DNA from: Bizionia sp. | GTDB lineage: Bacteria > Bacteroidota > Bacteroidia > Flavobacteriales > Flavobacteriaceae | Length of the DNA stretch: 10,362 nucleotides | Direction: 5' to 3' | NCBI GenBank assembly: GCA_018067115.1 | Contig: JAGPVI010000085.1 | Span: forward strand, 1-10,362 | The notes under the pieces: model-generated | Databases searched by the model: none | What the model was told of the DNA's origin: nothing | Seen by the model: only the letters and a program-made list of their open reading frames with translations | Position numbers and translations under genes: made by a program | Part shown: piece after piece, positions 1 to 8,900 of the stretch | Position numbering within the stretch: the first letter of the stretch is position 1 | How the letters are laid out: the number at the start of each line of letters is the position of its first letter

Positions 1-1169
1 GGAATTATAGATTCGCTGCGTAAATCGGTAAACGATAATCGGTAGTTTCCAGTTTCAAAACCATTAGAAATCGCAATATTATTAATGGTTGTTATTCCGG
101 TTTTATAAAAGTCTTTTAAATTATCTGGGTGCGATTTTAACTCTGTTGGTGTAATAGAAACGCCGTTGTAAAGTGCGGTGTCCCCACCGCGAACTACAGT
201 GCCGTTGTCTAAATAAACAGGGCTGTCGTATTGCTGTGTAAATACTCCAGCATTAAGTCGCGGTCCCCAAGAATAGGTGATACCATCGTTAATACCACCG
301 CCAAGACCGTTGTTAAACTCGAAGTTTCCAGAGTTTCCTTGTCCGTAACTATTTTGAAATTTGGGAAGTTTAAAAGCAGAATCTACAAATAAAGAAGTGT
401 TGATGCTAATACCCAATCCTTTAGATTGTTTTCCGCTTTTTGTTTTAATAACTATTACACCGTTCGATGCTCTCGAGCCATAGAGAGCCGCTGCACTTGG
501 GCCTTTTAATACAGATACTTCTTCGATATCGTCCGCATTAACGTCCATAGCTCCATTTCCAAAATCTATTTCTTGAAAACCTGCTGCTGCTTCATTTGTG
601 AAATTAAAAACAGTTGCATTATTAATTGGGATGCCATCAACTACAAATAAGGGATTGTTATTAGAAAAAGATGCTTCACCACGAATTATTATTTTTGAGG
701 AAGACCCCACCCCAGTAGTACCTTGTGAGATGGTGACTCCAGAAAGTTTACCCGATAAATTATCTAAGAAGTTTATAGTTTTTACTTCATTTAACCCTTT
801 GGAATTAATGGATTGCACAGCATAGCCTAATTCTTTAGTGTTGCGTTCTAAGCCCAGGGCGGTTACAACAACTTCATTTAAAGGGGTTGTTGATTCTAAT
901 AAAACGACATCAATCGCCATTTGATTTTTTACAGTGATTTTTTTTGATTCGAATCCGAATGATGAAAACAGCAAAGTGTCTTCGGCGGAAGCAGTAATGC
1001 TGAAATTTCCATTTTCGTCAGAATTAGTACTGTTTCCATTCGATGCTGTGATGGTTGCAAATGGAATGGTTTCATTTCCTGTGGCGGCGGTTACCGTTCC
1101 ATAAATTTTTGTTTGTGCATAACTTAAAGAGGTCGCTAAAAGTAAAATACAGACATAAAAAAGCCTCAT
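1..1169 (-). CDS. SusC/RagA-family TonB-linked outer membrane receptor, N-terminal part (cut by left edge)
   Basis: This frame is open from an ATG at 1169 to the left edge and gives 389 residues, roughly the first third of a family whose members usually have about 1000. Residues 1-18 form a type I signal peptide (short basic n-region, hydrophobic core, cleavage expected after SYA). Residues about 21-92 are a carboxypeptidase-regulatory-like beta-sandwich domain. Residues about 98-245 are the TonB plug, with two family hallmarks: VVVTALGLERNTKELGYAVQ at 100-119, and ISVLKG-type VSVLKGPSAAALYGSRASNG at 218-237. The barrel begins afterwards (YKTGITTINN near 355). Known family role: TonB-driven import of glycans or other large solutes, usually with a SusD-like lipoprotein encoded just downstream, which here would lie outside the window. 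The substrate cannot be read from this fragment. It starts 59 bases after the glycosyltransferase stop on the same strand. No frameshift was seen. Confidence 0.95.
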   Translation of the reverse strand, partial: MRLFYVCILLLATSLSYAQTKIYGTVTAATGNETIPFATITASNGNSTNSDENGNFSITASAEDTLLFSSFGFESKKITVKNQMAIDVVLLESTTPLNEVVVTALGLERNTKELGYAVQSINSKGLNEVKTINFLDNLSGKLSGVTISQGTTGVGSSSKIIIRGEASFSNNNPLFVVDGIPINNATVFNFTNEAAAGFQEIDFGNGAMDVNADDIEEVSVLKGPSAAALYGSRASNGVIVIKTKSGKQSKGLGISINTSLFVDSAFKLPKFQNSYGQGNSGNFEFNNGLGGGINDGITYSWGPRLNAGVFTQQYDSPVYLDNGTVVRGGDTALYNGVSITPTELKSHPDNLKDFYKTGITTINNIAISNGFETGNYRLSFTDLRSESII

Positions 1170-1198
1170 ATTGGTTGTGATTAGTATGTGTAAGAATT

Positions 1199-1222
1199 AA
1201 AAAATGGCAACAACAACGTTGC
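1199..1222 (-). terminator. Possible weak intrinsic terminator after the glycosyltransferase gene
   Basis: On the minus strand, GCAAC (1222-1218) can pair with GTTGC (1211-1207) across a six-base loop. Two bases later comes a run of six T (1204-1199). The stem is only five base pairs, so it could be an inefficient terminator, an attenuator, or chance. It lies 7 bases past the glycosyltransferase stop and 30 bases before the SusC-like start, so it could partly separate the two genes transcriptionally. Confidence 0.3.
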
Positions 1223-1228
1223 GTAGTT

Positions 1229-1912
1229 TTACATTACTAATTGAGGTGAACCTTTATTAAAATAAGAGGAAAGTGATAGAGAATTAAAAGGTAAATGCGT
1301 GAAGCAGATGGTCTTTTCTTTAGTAATTATAGAATTTATAAGAAGTGTTGTAAGTGCTTTTGAAAGGCTACGAAAGTTATTGATAATATCTTTTATATCC
1401 TGAAGGTCATCGATATCATAAAGTCTTTCTAAGGTAGTAAACGAGATGTTTTTTTTAGATGCAAGATTTAAAAACGTTTTTGTTAATGCAGAAGTTTGCC
1501 ATGGTAATTTCTTAAAAGCTTCGGCATTAAAGACGTGTTTGGAAATCCCCATAAGATAAAAACCCCCGTCTTGTGAAGGACCTATAACTAAATTGTTGGT
1601 TTGTAACTTAGCGATAGTCTCATTTATATGCGCCGTTTTTAAGTGTGGGGTGTCATTACCTACCGTTATAATGTTTACAAAGCCTTTATTAAAAATGGTT
1701 TGTATAGCATTGGTAAAACGTTCTCCAAAAGAATCTCCAATCTGTTTGTCTTCAGATATTATAAAATAGGGGGATCCTGCGTTTTTAACCTTAGATTCTA
1801 CCTCTGTATTTAGTGTTTTAAAAAGTGTTTCTGCCGATTTAATAGGCTTGCGTTCGGCTTCTATTTGGGCCGAATTCGCAAAAATTAATATGGCAGTGTC
1901 TTTGTTATTCAT
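1229..1912 (-). CDS. DUF2064 / TIGR04282-type glycosyltransferase linked to arsenosugar biosynthesis
   Basis: The product is a 227-residue cytoplasmic protein with a GT-A-like nucleotidyl/glycosyl-transferase fold. Visible family signatures are GERF at 63-66, GNDTPHL at 85-91, GPSQDGGFYLMG at 111-122, LPW at 136-138, and the acidic YDIDDLQDI at 165-173. The family is related to nucleotidyltransferases such as CofC/MobA and is often encoded next to ArsS, hence its name as an arsenosugar glycosyltransferase. Its exact reaction is not established as far as I know. Two features are odd. The N-terminus (AILIFANSAQIEAERKPIK) lacks the G-x-x-K-T-R-L sequence typical of the wider family's nucleotide-binding loop. 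The protein also runs about 50 residues past the usual C-terminal acidic motif. The ATG at 1912 lies 43 bases after the arsS stop, so the two genes are probably co-transcribed. No Shine-Dalgarno sequence is seen, as is normal for the phylum. Family assignment is firm; the role is inferred from its neighbours. Confidence 0.88.
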   Translation of the reverse strand: MNNKDTAILIFANSAQIEAERKPIKSAETLFKTLNTEVESKVKNAGSPYFIISEDKQIGDSFGERFTNAIQTIFNKGFVNIITVGNDTPHLKTAHINETIAKLQTNNLVIGPSQDGGFYLMGISKHVFNAEAFKKLPWQTSALTKTFLNLASKKNISFTTLERLYDIDDLQDIKDIINNFRSLSKALTTLLINSIITKEKTICFTHLPFNSLSLSSYFNKGSPQLVM

Positions 1913-1955
1913 TGTAATTTAAAGCAATCTAATAAAATAAATTAGTAGTGTAAAA

Positions 1956-3011
<1,056 letters not shown>

Positions 3012-3026
3012 TAAAATGTTTTTTTA

Positions 3027-3045
3027 ACGTGTATAATGTTTACGT
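3027..3045. repeat. Imperfect inverted repeat with ACGT ends upstream of arsS
   Basis: ACGT at 3027-3030 and ACGT at 3042-3045 bound a 19-base imperfect dyad. The right arm lies inside the perfect 10-base palindrome TTTACGTAAA (3039-3048). It sits 16-34 bases ahead of the arsS start, in the 69-base gap after the AhpD-like gene. This could be a regulator site, but the AT-rich context makes chance palindromes likely, and no regulator gene is nearby. Confidence 0.2.
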
Positions 3046-3080
3046 AAATTTTTAAATAATAGTTTTAAAAAATCGAGTAA

Positions 3081-3416
3081 TTACATTTCTAATTTGTTTA
3101 CTTTATTCATCATTTGTACCCCATGTACTAAAGTCGCTCCGCTTTTTATGGCTGCACCAACGTGCAAGGCTTCCATCATTTCTTCTTTGGTAATTCCGCG
3201 CTGTAAGCCATCTTTTGTATAGGCGTCTATACAGTAAGGGCATTGCTCTGTATGGGCAACGGCAAGAGCTATTAGCGATTTTTCTCTAGCAGAAAGGGCC
3301 CCCTCTTCAAAAACTTTACTGTAATAATCAAAAAATTTATCTCCAAGTTCTTGATTCCATTCGCTAATTTTTCCAAATTTTTTTAAATCGGCTGGATCGT
3401 AATATGTTTTTTGCAT
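3081..3416 (-). CDS. AhpD/carboxymuconolactone decarboxylase-like protein of the arsenosugar cassette
   Basis: This is a 111-residue, mostly helical cytoplasmic protein, the usual length of single-domain CMD/AhpD-like proteins. The family core reads LSAREKSLIALAVAHTEQC and then PYC, giving a redox C59-x-x-C62 pair at the end of the central helix, with E45 in the position of the conserved acidic residue. AhpD-type enzymes have His four residues after the second Cys; here that residue is Tyr66. The protein closely resembles what is annotated as an arsenosugar biosynthesis-associated peroxidase-like protein, which is encoded beside arsS in many bacteria. A role in keeping arsenic or the ArsS intermediate in the right redox state is inference only. 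It is the first gene of the cassette, with its ATG at 3416, 258 bases after the tamL stop and 69 bases ahead of arsS. Confidence 0.87.
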   Translation of the reverse strand: MQKTYYDPADLKKFGKISEWNQELGDKFFDYYSKVFEEGALSAREKSLIALAVAHTEQCPYCIDAYTKDGLQRGITKEEMMEALHVGAAIKSGATLVHGVQMMNKVNKLEM

Positions 3417-3674
3417 TTTATATCTGTTTTAAGCTTAAGCGTCGTATAGACTAGTTGTAAGTCGAAAAGATATATAATACTTAACACATAAGGTGTTTTA
3501 TAACGTTTATTTTTAAAGTTGAACAGCCGTAGTTAAGCTTCAATAGTTGGTTACAAATACATTATGGATTTAATTTGAGGGTATCGCTTTTGCGCTTTAA
3601 GGAAAATTAAAGTGCATTTGACTATTAAAATACATTCAGCTATAATTACAGAAAGAATGGTAGTAATTTGTTTT
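3417..3674. other. Intergenic region between tamL and the arsenosugar cassette
   Basis: This is a 258-base AT-rich gap, the longest in the window, and the likeliest place for the cassette promoter (minus strand). I see no full match to the Bacteroidota TTTG ... TAnnTTTG promoter. The closest pieces are TGTATTTG (3561-3554) and TATCTTTT (3472-3465), neither with a good upstream partner. A short hairpin (AACAC 3483-3487 with GTGTT 3493-3497) is too weak to call a terminator for tamL. No coding region or RNA gene was recognised. Confidence 0.5.
3429..3438. repeat. 10-base palindrome TTAAGCTTAA ahead of the cassette, core repeated at 3533-3540
   Basis: TTAAGCTTAA is a perfect palindrome 12 bases upstream of the AhpD-like start codon. 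Its core TTAAGCTT occurs again at 3533-3540, with starts 104 bases apart. Paired copies in a leader could be operator half-sets for a repressor. The sequence is short and AT-rich, so the evidence is weak. Confidence 0.2.
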
Positions 3675-5960
3675 TTAGAATGAATAGCCTATGGCAAAAT
3701 TCAACACGGGCTCGTCTGCTTTAAAATCATAGCGTTCGCCTTCTGGTAAAGAGGGGTCGTGAAAGGGAGCCGCTAGATCAAACCGGATTACAAAGCCTTG
3801 AACATCGATACGTAAGCCAACACCAGCGCCCATTCCTAATTCGTTTATAAAATTGGACGTAAATTTATCGTTTCCTCCAAATGCGGGGTTTGCTCTAGAG
3901 TTCCAAACGTTTCCCGCATCGGCAAACACAGCGCCTTTAAAGAATGAGAAAATTGGAAAACGATATTCTACATTGGCTTCCAAGCGTATGTTTCCTGTTT
4001 GGTCAAAATAGGTGCCGTCGCTTTGTGTATCGTTACCTTCGTTATATGTTCCGGGACCTAACGATCTAATTCTAAACGCACGAACACTGTAAGGGCCGCC
4101 AGAAAAATACTGTTTTACAAAAGGAATAACATCCGAATTACCATACGGGTGACCATAACCTGCAAATAAGCGAGTGGCTAGCGTTTGCTCTCTTTTTTCT
4201 CCAAAATTGAGGTGAAATCTTAAATCGATATCTGCTTTGGCATATTGCGCATACTGTAACCCTAAAAATGCTTTTGGTTCACCGGCGTCTTGCTCTTTAC
4301 CGAACAAACTTATAGAGTTTCCGGCAACGTCTAATGTGGTGTTCACAAATAACTGATTAGGGTCGCTGGCATCGACCATTCCGTTATAAGTAAATGAAAA
4401 GGTTAAGCCCGAAATAAACTGTTGGTCGAAACTGCGTTTTAAAAAAGGGTTATTATCTAAAATTTCTTGAAAGTCTGGTGTGGTATTGGATAAGCTCGTG
4501 TAATTTATAGAAATAGGATTGAATTGGTAAGTAACGTAGCGGTTAGAATCCCATACGTAACCAAATAAACCATTACCGGATAGTAAGGTGTATAATTGGC
4601 TTCGATTTAAATAATTTGCGCCCAAACTCATTTTAGTTTTGGGTACGGAATATTTAAAAAAGTCGTCGTTTATTTTAAACGGGCTAATAACTCTTGGAAA
4701 AATTAATTCAGCTTTTATACCTAATTCCAAGCTGCTTAATCCGGCGTTACTACCGCTAGCAAGTTGCGTTTCGTAACCAATATTAGAACTCACATTAAAG
4801 GTTTCTCCGCCTTTAAAAATATTTCTATTACTATACGTTAATGCTAAATTAGGTCCTGCGAAATTGTTAGATTTTGTAACCGCTTGTAATTCTGCACGAA
4901 AGGCACGTTTGGTTAACGGTGATAAAAATATATTGGCTTCTAATACTCCCAATTGGTCTGTGGTTGCCGTGTCGATTTCTTTATATTGAATATTTACATA
5001 TTTGTATGCACCAATACTAGAAAGTCGTCGTGCCGTGTTTTTGGAGGTCTTAGGGTTGTAATACGAGCCTTCCTCTATCGTTATAAATTTATCTAAATAT
5101 TTAGGTTTGAAAAATAGAGAATCTTGATGGTAATTTTTATTGTTGAAACGTTCCGAACGTGTTGCAACAGAATCTTGTAAATCGTAATCTGGATAAATAT
5201 TTACTGTATTAATAATGTAAGGCACTGTTGCTTTTTTAGGAACTTCGGACTTCAGTTTTAAAAATAAATTGAAACGTTTATCGGTATATTGAGTGGTATC
5301 GGCTTCAAAGATGAAAAAATCTGGGTTTAAATTATAATAGCCCCTTTTCTTTAATTCGGAATCTATACGCTGACGTTCTAATTTCATATTTCCTAAATCA
5401 AATCGCATACCATCTATAAACGGGGTTTTTGCTGAAGCACGCTTTACGTCTTCATAAATAGGTGCTGGCATAGAATCTATGGAGTAGCTCGCCATTGTGT
5501 AAGGTTTTGGTACTTTTAGATTATAAGTTACCGATGCTTCACTGTCTTCTTCCTGAAATGATGACGCGGTTGAGCTATAAAAAAAGCCGTGATTTTCTAA
5601 TCGGTTTCTTAATATTTCTTCAACTTCAAAAGCTTTCACATCCGATTGGTAGACCGGTTTCTCGCCAATCTGTTTGTAAATCCATCGGTTTATAAAGCCA
5701 GGGTTTTCTTTTTGCGTTTTGTAGTAATAAAATAAGCCAGGACGCATACCTAAGAATTTCGAGTTTGGTTCTGGTCGTAAAACACCTTCTAATTCCGATT
5801 TTAATATAGCGACATCTTTAATTGAGGAGTCTGCTTTAATTTCTATGGTGGCACCGGTATATAAGCGTTCTCCTTCTGGAATATGCTTTTTAACACTACA
5901 CGAATATAATAGGAGTGCAAATAGTGCTACGCTAAAAATATGTTTTAAGGCTGTTTTCAA
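3675..5960 (-). CDS. tamL: TamL, lipidated TamA-like Omp85 outer membrane protein
   Basis: The product has 761 residues. The N-terminus is a lipoprotein signal peptide (n-region KTALKH, hydrophobic core, lipobox LYSC with the lipidated Cys at 21). Residues about 28-350 form POTRA-like periplasmic repeats, including LENHGFFYS near 121 and LKKRGYYNL near 203. Residues about 360-761 form an Omp85 beta barrel with GGPYSVRAF at 621-629 (the VRGF-type loop-6 motif), FADAGNVW at 679-686, and a C-terminal beta-signal ending IGYSF. Known role: TamA/TamL with TamB assists insertion of outer-membrane proteins; the lipidated form is characteristic of Bacteroidota. The start is a TTG at 5960: the codon before it is ATC, and before that is the in-frame TAA of tamB, so no ATG or GTG lies upstream that could start this protein. 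The TTG places the signal peptide at the right length. Only three bases separate the tamB stop from this start, which suggests translational coupling. Confidence 0.93.
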   Translation of the reverse strand: MKTALKHIFSVALFALLLYSCSVKKHIPEGERLYTGATIEIKADSSIKDVAILKSELEGVLRPEPNSKFLGMRPGLFYYYKTQKENPGFINRWIYKQIGEKPVYQSDVKAFEVEEILRNRLENHGFFYSSTASSFQEEDSEASVTYNLKVPKPYTMASYSIDSMPAPIYEDVKRASAKTPFIDGMRFDLGNMKLERQRIDSELKKRGYYNLNPDFFIFEADTTQYTDKRFNLFLKLKSEVPKKATVPYIINTVNIYPDYDLQDSVATRSERFNNKNYHQDSLFFKPKYLDKFITIEEGSYYNPKTSKNTARRLSSIGAYKYVNIQYKEIDTATTDQLGVLEANIFLSPLTKRAFRAELQAVTKSNNFAGPNLALTYSNRNIFKGGETFNVSSNIGYETQLASGSNAGLSSLELGIKAELIFPRVISPFKINDDFFKYSVPKTKMSLGANYLNRSQLYTLLSGNGLFGYVWDSNRYVTYQFNPISINYTSLSNTTPDFQEILDNNPFLKRSFDQQFISGLTFSFTYNGMVDASDPNQLFVNTTLDVAGNSISLFGKEQDAGEPKAFLGLQYAQYAKADIDLRFHLNFGEKREQTLATRLFAGYGHPYGNSDVIPFVKQYFSGGPYSVRAFRIRSLGPGTYNEGNDTQSDGTYFDQTGNIRLEANVEYRFPIFSFFKGAVFADAGNVWNSRANPAFGGNDKFTSNFINELGMGAGVGLRIDVQGFVIRFDLAAPFHDPSLPEGERYDFKADEPVLNFAIGYSF

Positions 5961-5963
5961 GAT

Positions 5964-8900
5964 TTAGTTCTTTTTCTGTTCTATACTTTTATTAATTTCT
6001 TCTTCTTTCGCTTTTAATTCTTCCTTTACGGCTTTTCGTTTAGCATCACGTTTTTCTTTTTGTTCTTCACGAGAGCGAAATATAGCATCCCAAAGTTCGC
6101 TAAACTGATTAAACTCCTGAGTGAAAATTAGACCAATTCCACTAACAATTGTTTGTCCGTCGATAACATTTTCAAATTCACTTTTTCTAAAACCCTTTAC
6201 GCGGTATCTACCATCTTCAGTTAAGGTATATTCTAAACTTACATTACCAATAAGTGGCGCTTCTTCGCCAGTTTGACTGCTACCTTGCAGGTCGACTTCA
6301 CTACCCACGCGAACGGTTAAGCGATCGTTAAATAACTTTTTTTGAGCGGCTATATCTAGTTGGGTACGATCTGTTGGTGCATCGCCTTGATAATCTGTAT
6401 AGCTGTTTAATCCAAAATCGACCTCGATACCAGAACTGCCTAATAATTTATCTGAAAATGCGTTTAATTGTCCAGATACGGCATCATTAAGATTGTCTCT
6501 TGCAATAGTTGCAAAACCACCAGAACTACCATCACTTCCCGAATCTGGATAGAAACGATTAAGGACTAATAGGGAAAATACCTGACGGTTTAATTCGCCC
6601 TCTTGCTGGTTAACTTGTTGCACGCGACCGTATACTTGACCGCCAATAGCACCTTGTTGTTCTTCGGGCATATCTAGCCCAAAGGAGATTTTTGGTTGAA
6701 GTAATTCGCCATCAATATTTAAATAGACATTAAAAGGTAGTACTTGGCGGTACTTGCTTTTTACAGAGGGATCTGCACCCGAAATTTGAGGCGCCATTAA
6801 AGCTGATGCTGAGGTTTCTATATTATAGATTGCTCTAACATCTAGTTTTGCATCAAAAGGATCGCCAGACCACGTTACGCGGCTACCTGGAGCGATTAAA
6901 AATTTTCTGTTTACAAGACTATACAGGTTTAATTCGTAATGGCCACTAGAGATTTCATAGCCACCGGTAAGTGTTATTCTTCCGTTTGGTGTCATCGTAA
7001 AAATAAAATCGCCTTCTCCCGAAACTTTAAAGTTATCTCCAGTTTCTTCATCAATAACGATAGTTACAGCAGCATTCTTGCCAATTTTTAATACTGTCGA
7101 GATATCAAAGCCACGAATGGTTGCTGTTTGCTCTTCTGTTTGAGAGAGAATAGCATCTGGATTTTCCCGATTTACAAAGATCACTACGCCATCGCGTTCT
7201 TCAATATTTGCTAATGCGGAAGGCATTACGTAAGTAATATCAGTATCAGACCCCAGCGTTAATTCTGCGCTTAATTTTGGTATTTGTAAGTCGCCGGTTA
7301 GTTTAGCATTCGCATTAAAGCTTGCTTTTCCATAGAAAGCTTCGTTGTCTTTTTTGGTGGCGTTTAAAACTTGAAAATTTTTAGCTTTAACATCTAAATT
7401 AAATGTAGGGTTTAACATGTTTTCTGTGCCAATAGTACCAGATAAAATCATCGCATTTTTATTAGCGTCTAAAATGGTGAAATTAGACATCGATAACCCT
7501 TTATTATCTACACTTAATGTTTCGTTAGACAAGGTGAACTTGGTATTTAATTTGGCGATGTTAAAACCAGCTTCATTAAAAGTAAGTGAGCCTTTATATT
7601 GAGGGTTAGAGGTCGTGCCAGTAACTTTAAACCCACCAGAAAAACTACCTTCTGTGTCTTTAATCTCTCCAAAGGATAGCGTGTTTAGGGCTTTCATTTC
7701 AAACGAATTGATGTCTAAATCTAAGTTAAGATTAGCGATTTTATTTGCAACAGCGTAATCTCCAGTAAGGTCTAAATCAATATCACCACCTTTTAAAGCG
7801 GCATTAAAATCGTAATTACTGCCGCCAAGTGATTTAGCATCAAGTCTTAATTCACCTAAATCTGTTTGGAAGATTTCTAATTGATTAATACTTAAGTCGG
7901 CAATAATACCAGTATCTTTAAACGGGTCTTCAAGGATAAAATCACCATTAAGTTTTCCTTTTGCAATACTAGCTTCAGGGTTAAAGTAGCTAAAAAACTC
8001 ATTTATACTAAAGTTTTTAAAAGTGACTGCTATGTGGCTTTTTGTAATCTGTTTTAATTTATCGGTTAGTTCTATAGATTGGTCTCCTTTTGTAATTCTG
8101 AAATCGTTAAACTCGAAATTTTTATCGGTGATAATAACTTCGTTAGCATTAGGGATGGTCCACTTCTTCTTATTCAGTATTAAACTATCTGGACGCACTG
8201 TAAATCGTAATCCTTTAGGATAGGATGTAATTTTGGTGTTAATGTTCATTAACGTCTCATTATCGTGAAAACCTAGAAAATTGAGTAGAAAACCGCTATC
8301 GGTTTGGTTTCCGTTAATCACAGTTTTTGGTACGTCTAAAGGGCCAGCAGAGATATTTTTAAAGCCTAGGTTAAACTTAAAGTTTTCTGGATCGGTAGTC
8401 ATTGAAAAGGCTAAGCTGTCTAGTTTATTGTCGCTATAATTAATGTGTGGCGCAGTGATATTAGCTTTAAGAATGCGTGCTTTCTCATTATAGTTTACAG
8501 AAACATTTATAGTGTCTAATTCTTTAACATTAACTAAAAACACGTCATTAAGCAAAGGGGACTCAGAAATCCGTCCTTCAATTTTTAATTTCACAGGGCG
8601 TACAAGAGTATCTGGCACACGTTCGTCGTCGTAAAAATAACTCAAAATATGGCGGCGTAAAGATGTGCTAAACGTTTGCGGGTCGGAATTAGATTGCAGT
8701 ACTAAATTAAGCATCTTGTTGGTAACCGTTACAGAAGTGGTATCGTTATCTACATGAGCTGTTGCTTTTAAATCACCTACTAAATAAGTTCTATTGTCGT
8801 AAACAACGACACCGTTGTCTATATGGGTTGAAACGTCATAATTGTTACTGTTTCCTTTAAAATCTGCCGAAATTTTCATTCCCGTTTTTACATTGCGATC

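Noticed and set aside
598..825. Plus-strand open frame inside the SusC-like gene, and similar plus-strand frames opposite arsS, tamL and tamB
   Set aside because: Each lies antisense to a well-supported gene, shows no recognisable domain, and has composition explained by the opposite strand.
3483..3497. Terminator for tamL
   Set aside because: The hairpin has only five AT-rich pairs, lacks a convincing T-run on the minus strand, and is nearly 180 bases past the tamL stop.
3554..3561. Bacteroidota-type promoter (TGTATTTG) for the arsenosugar cassette
   Set aside because: It has one mismatch to TAnnTTTG and no TTTG element at the expected upstream spacing.
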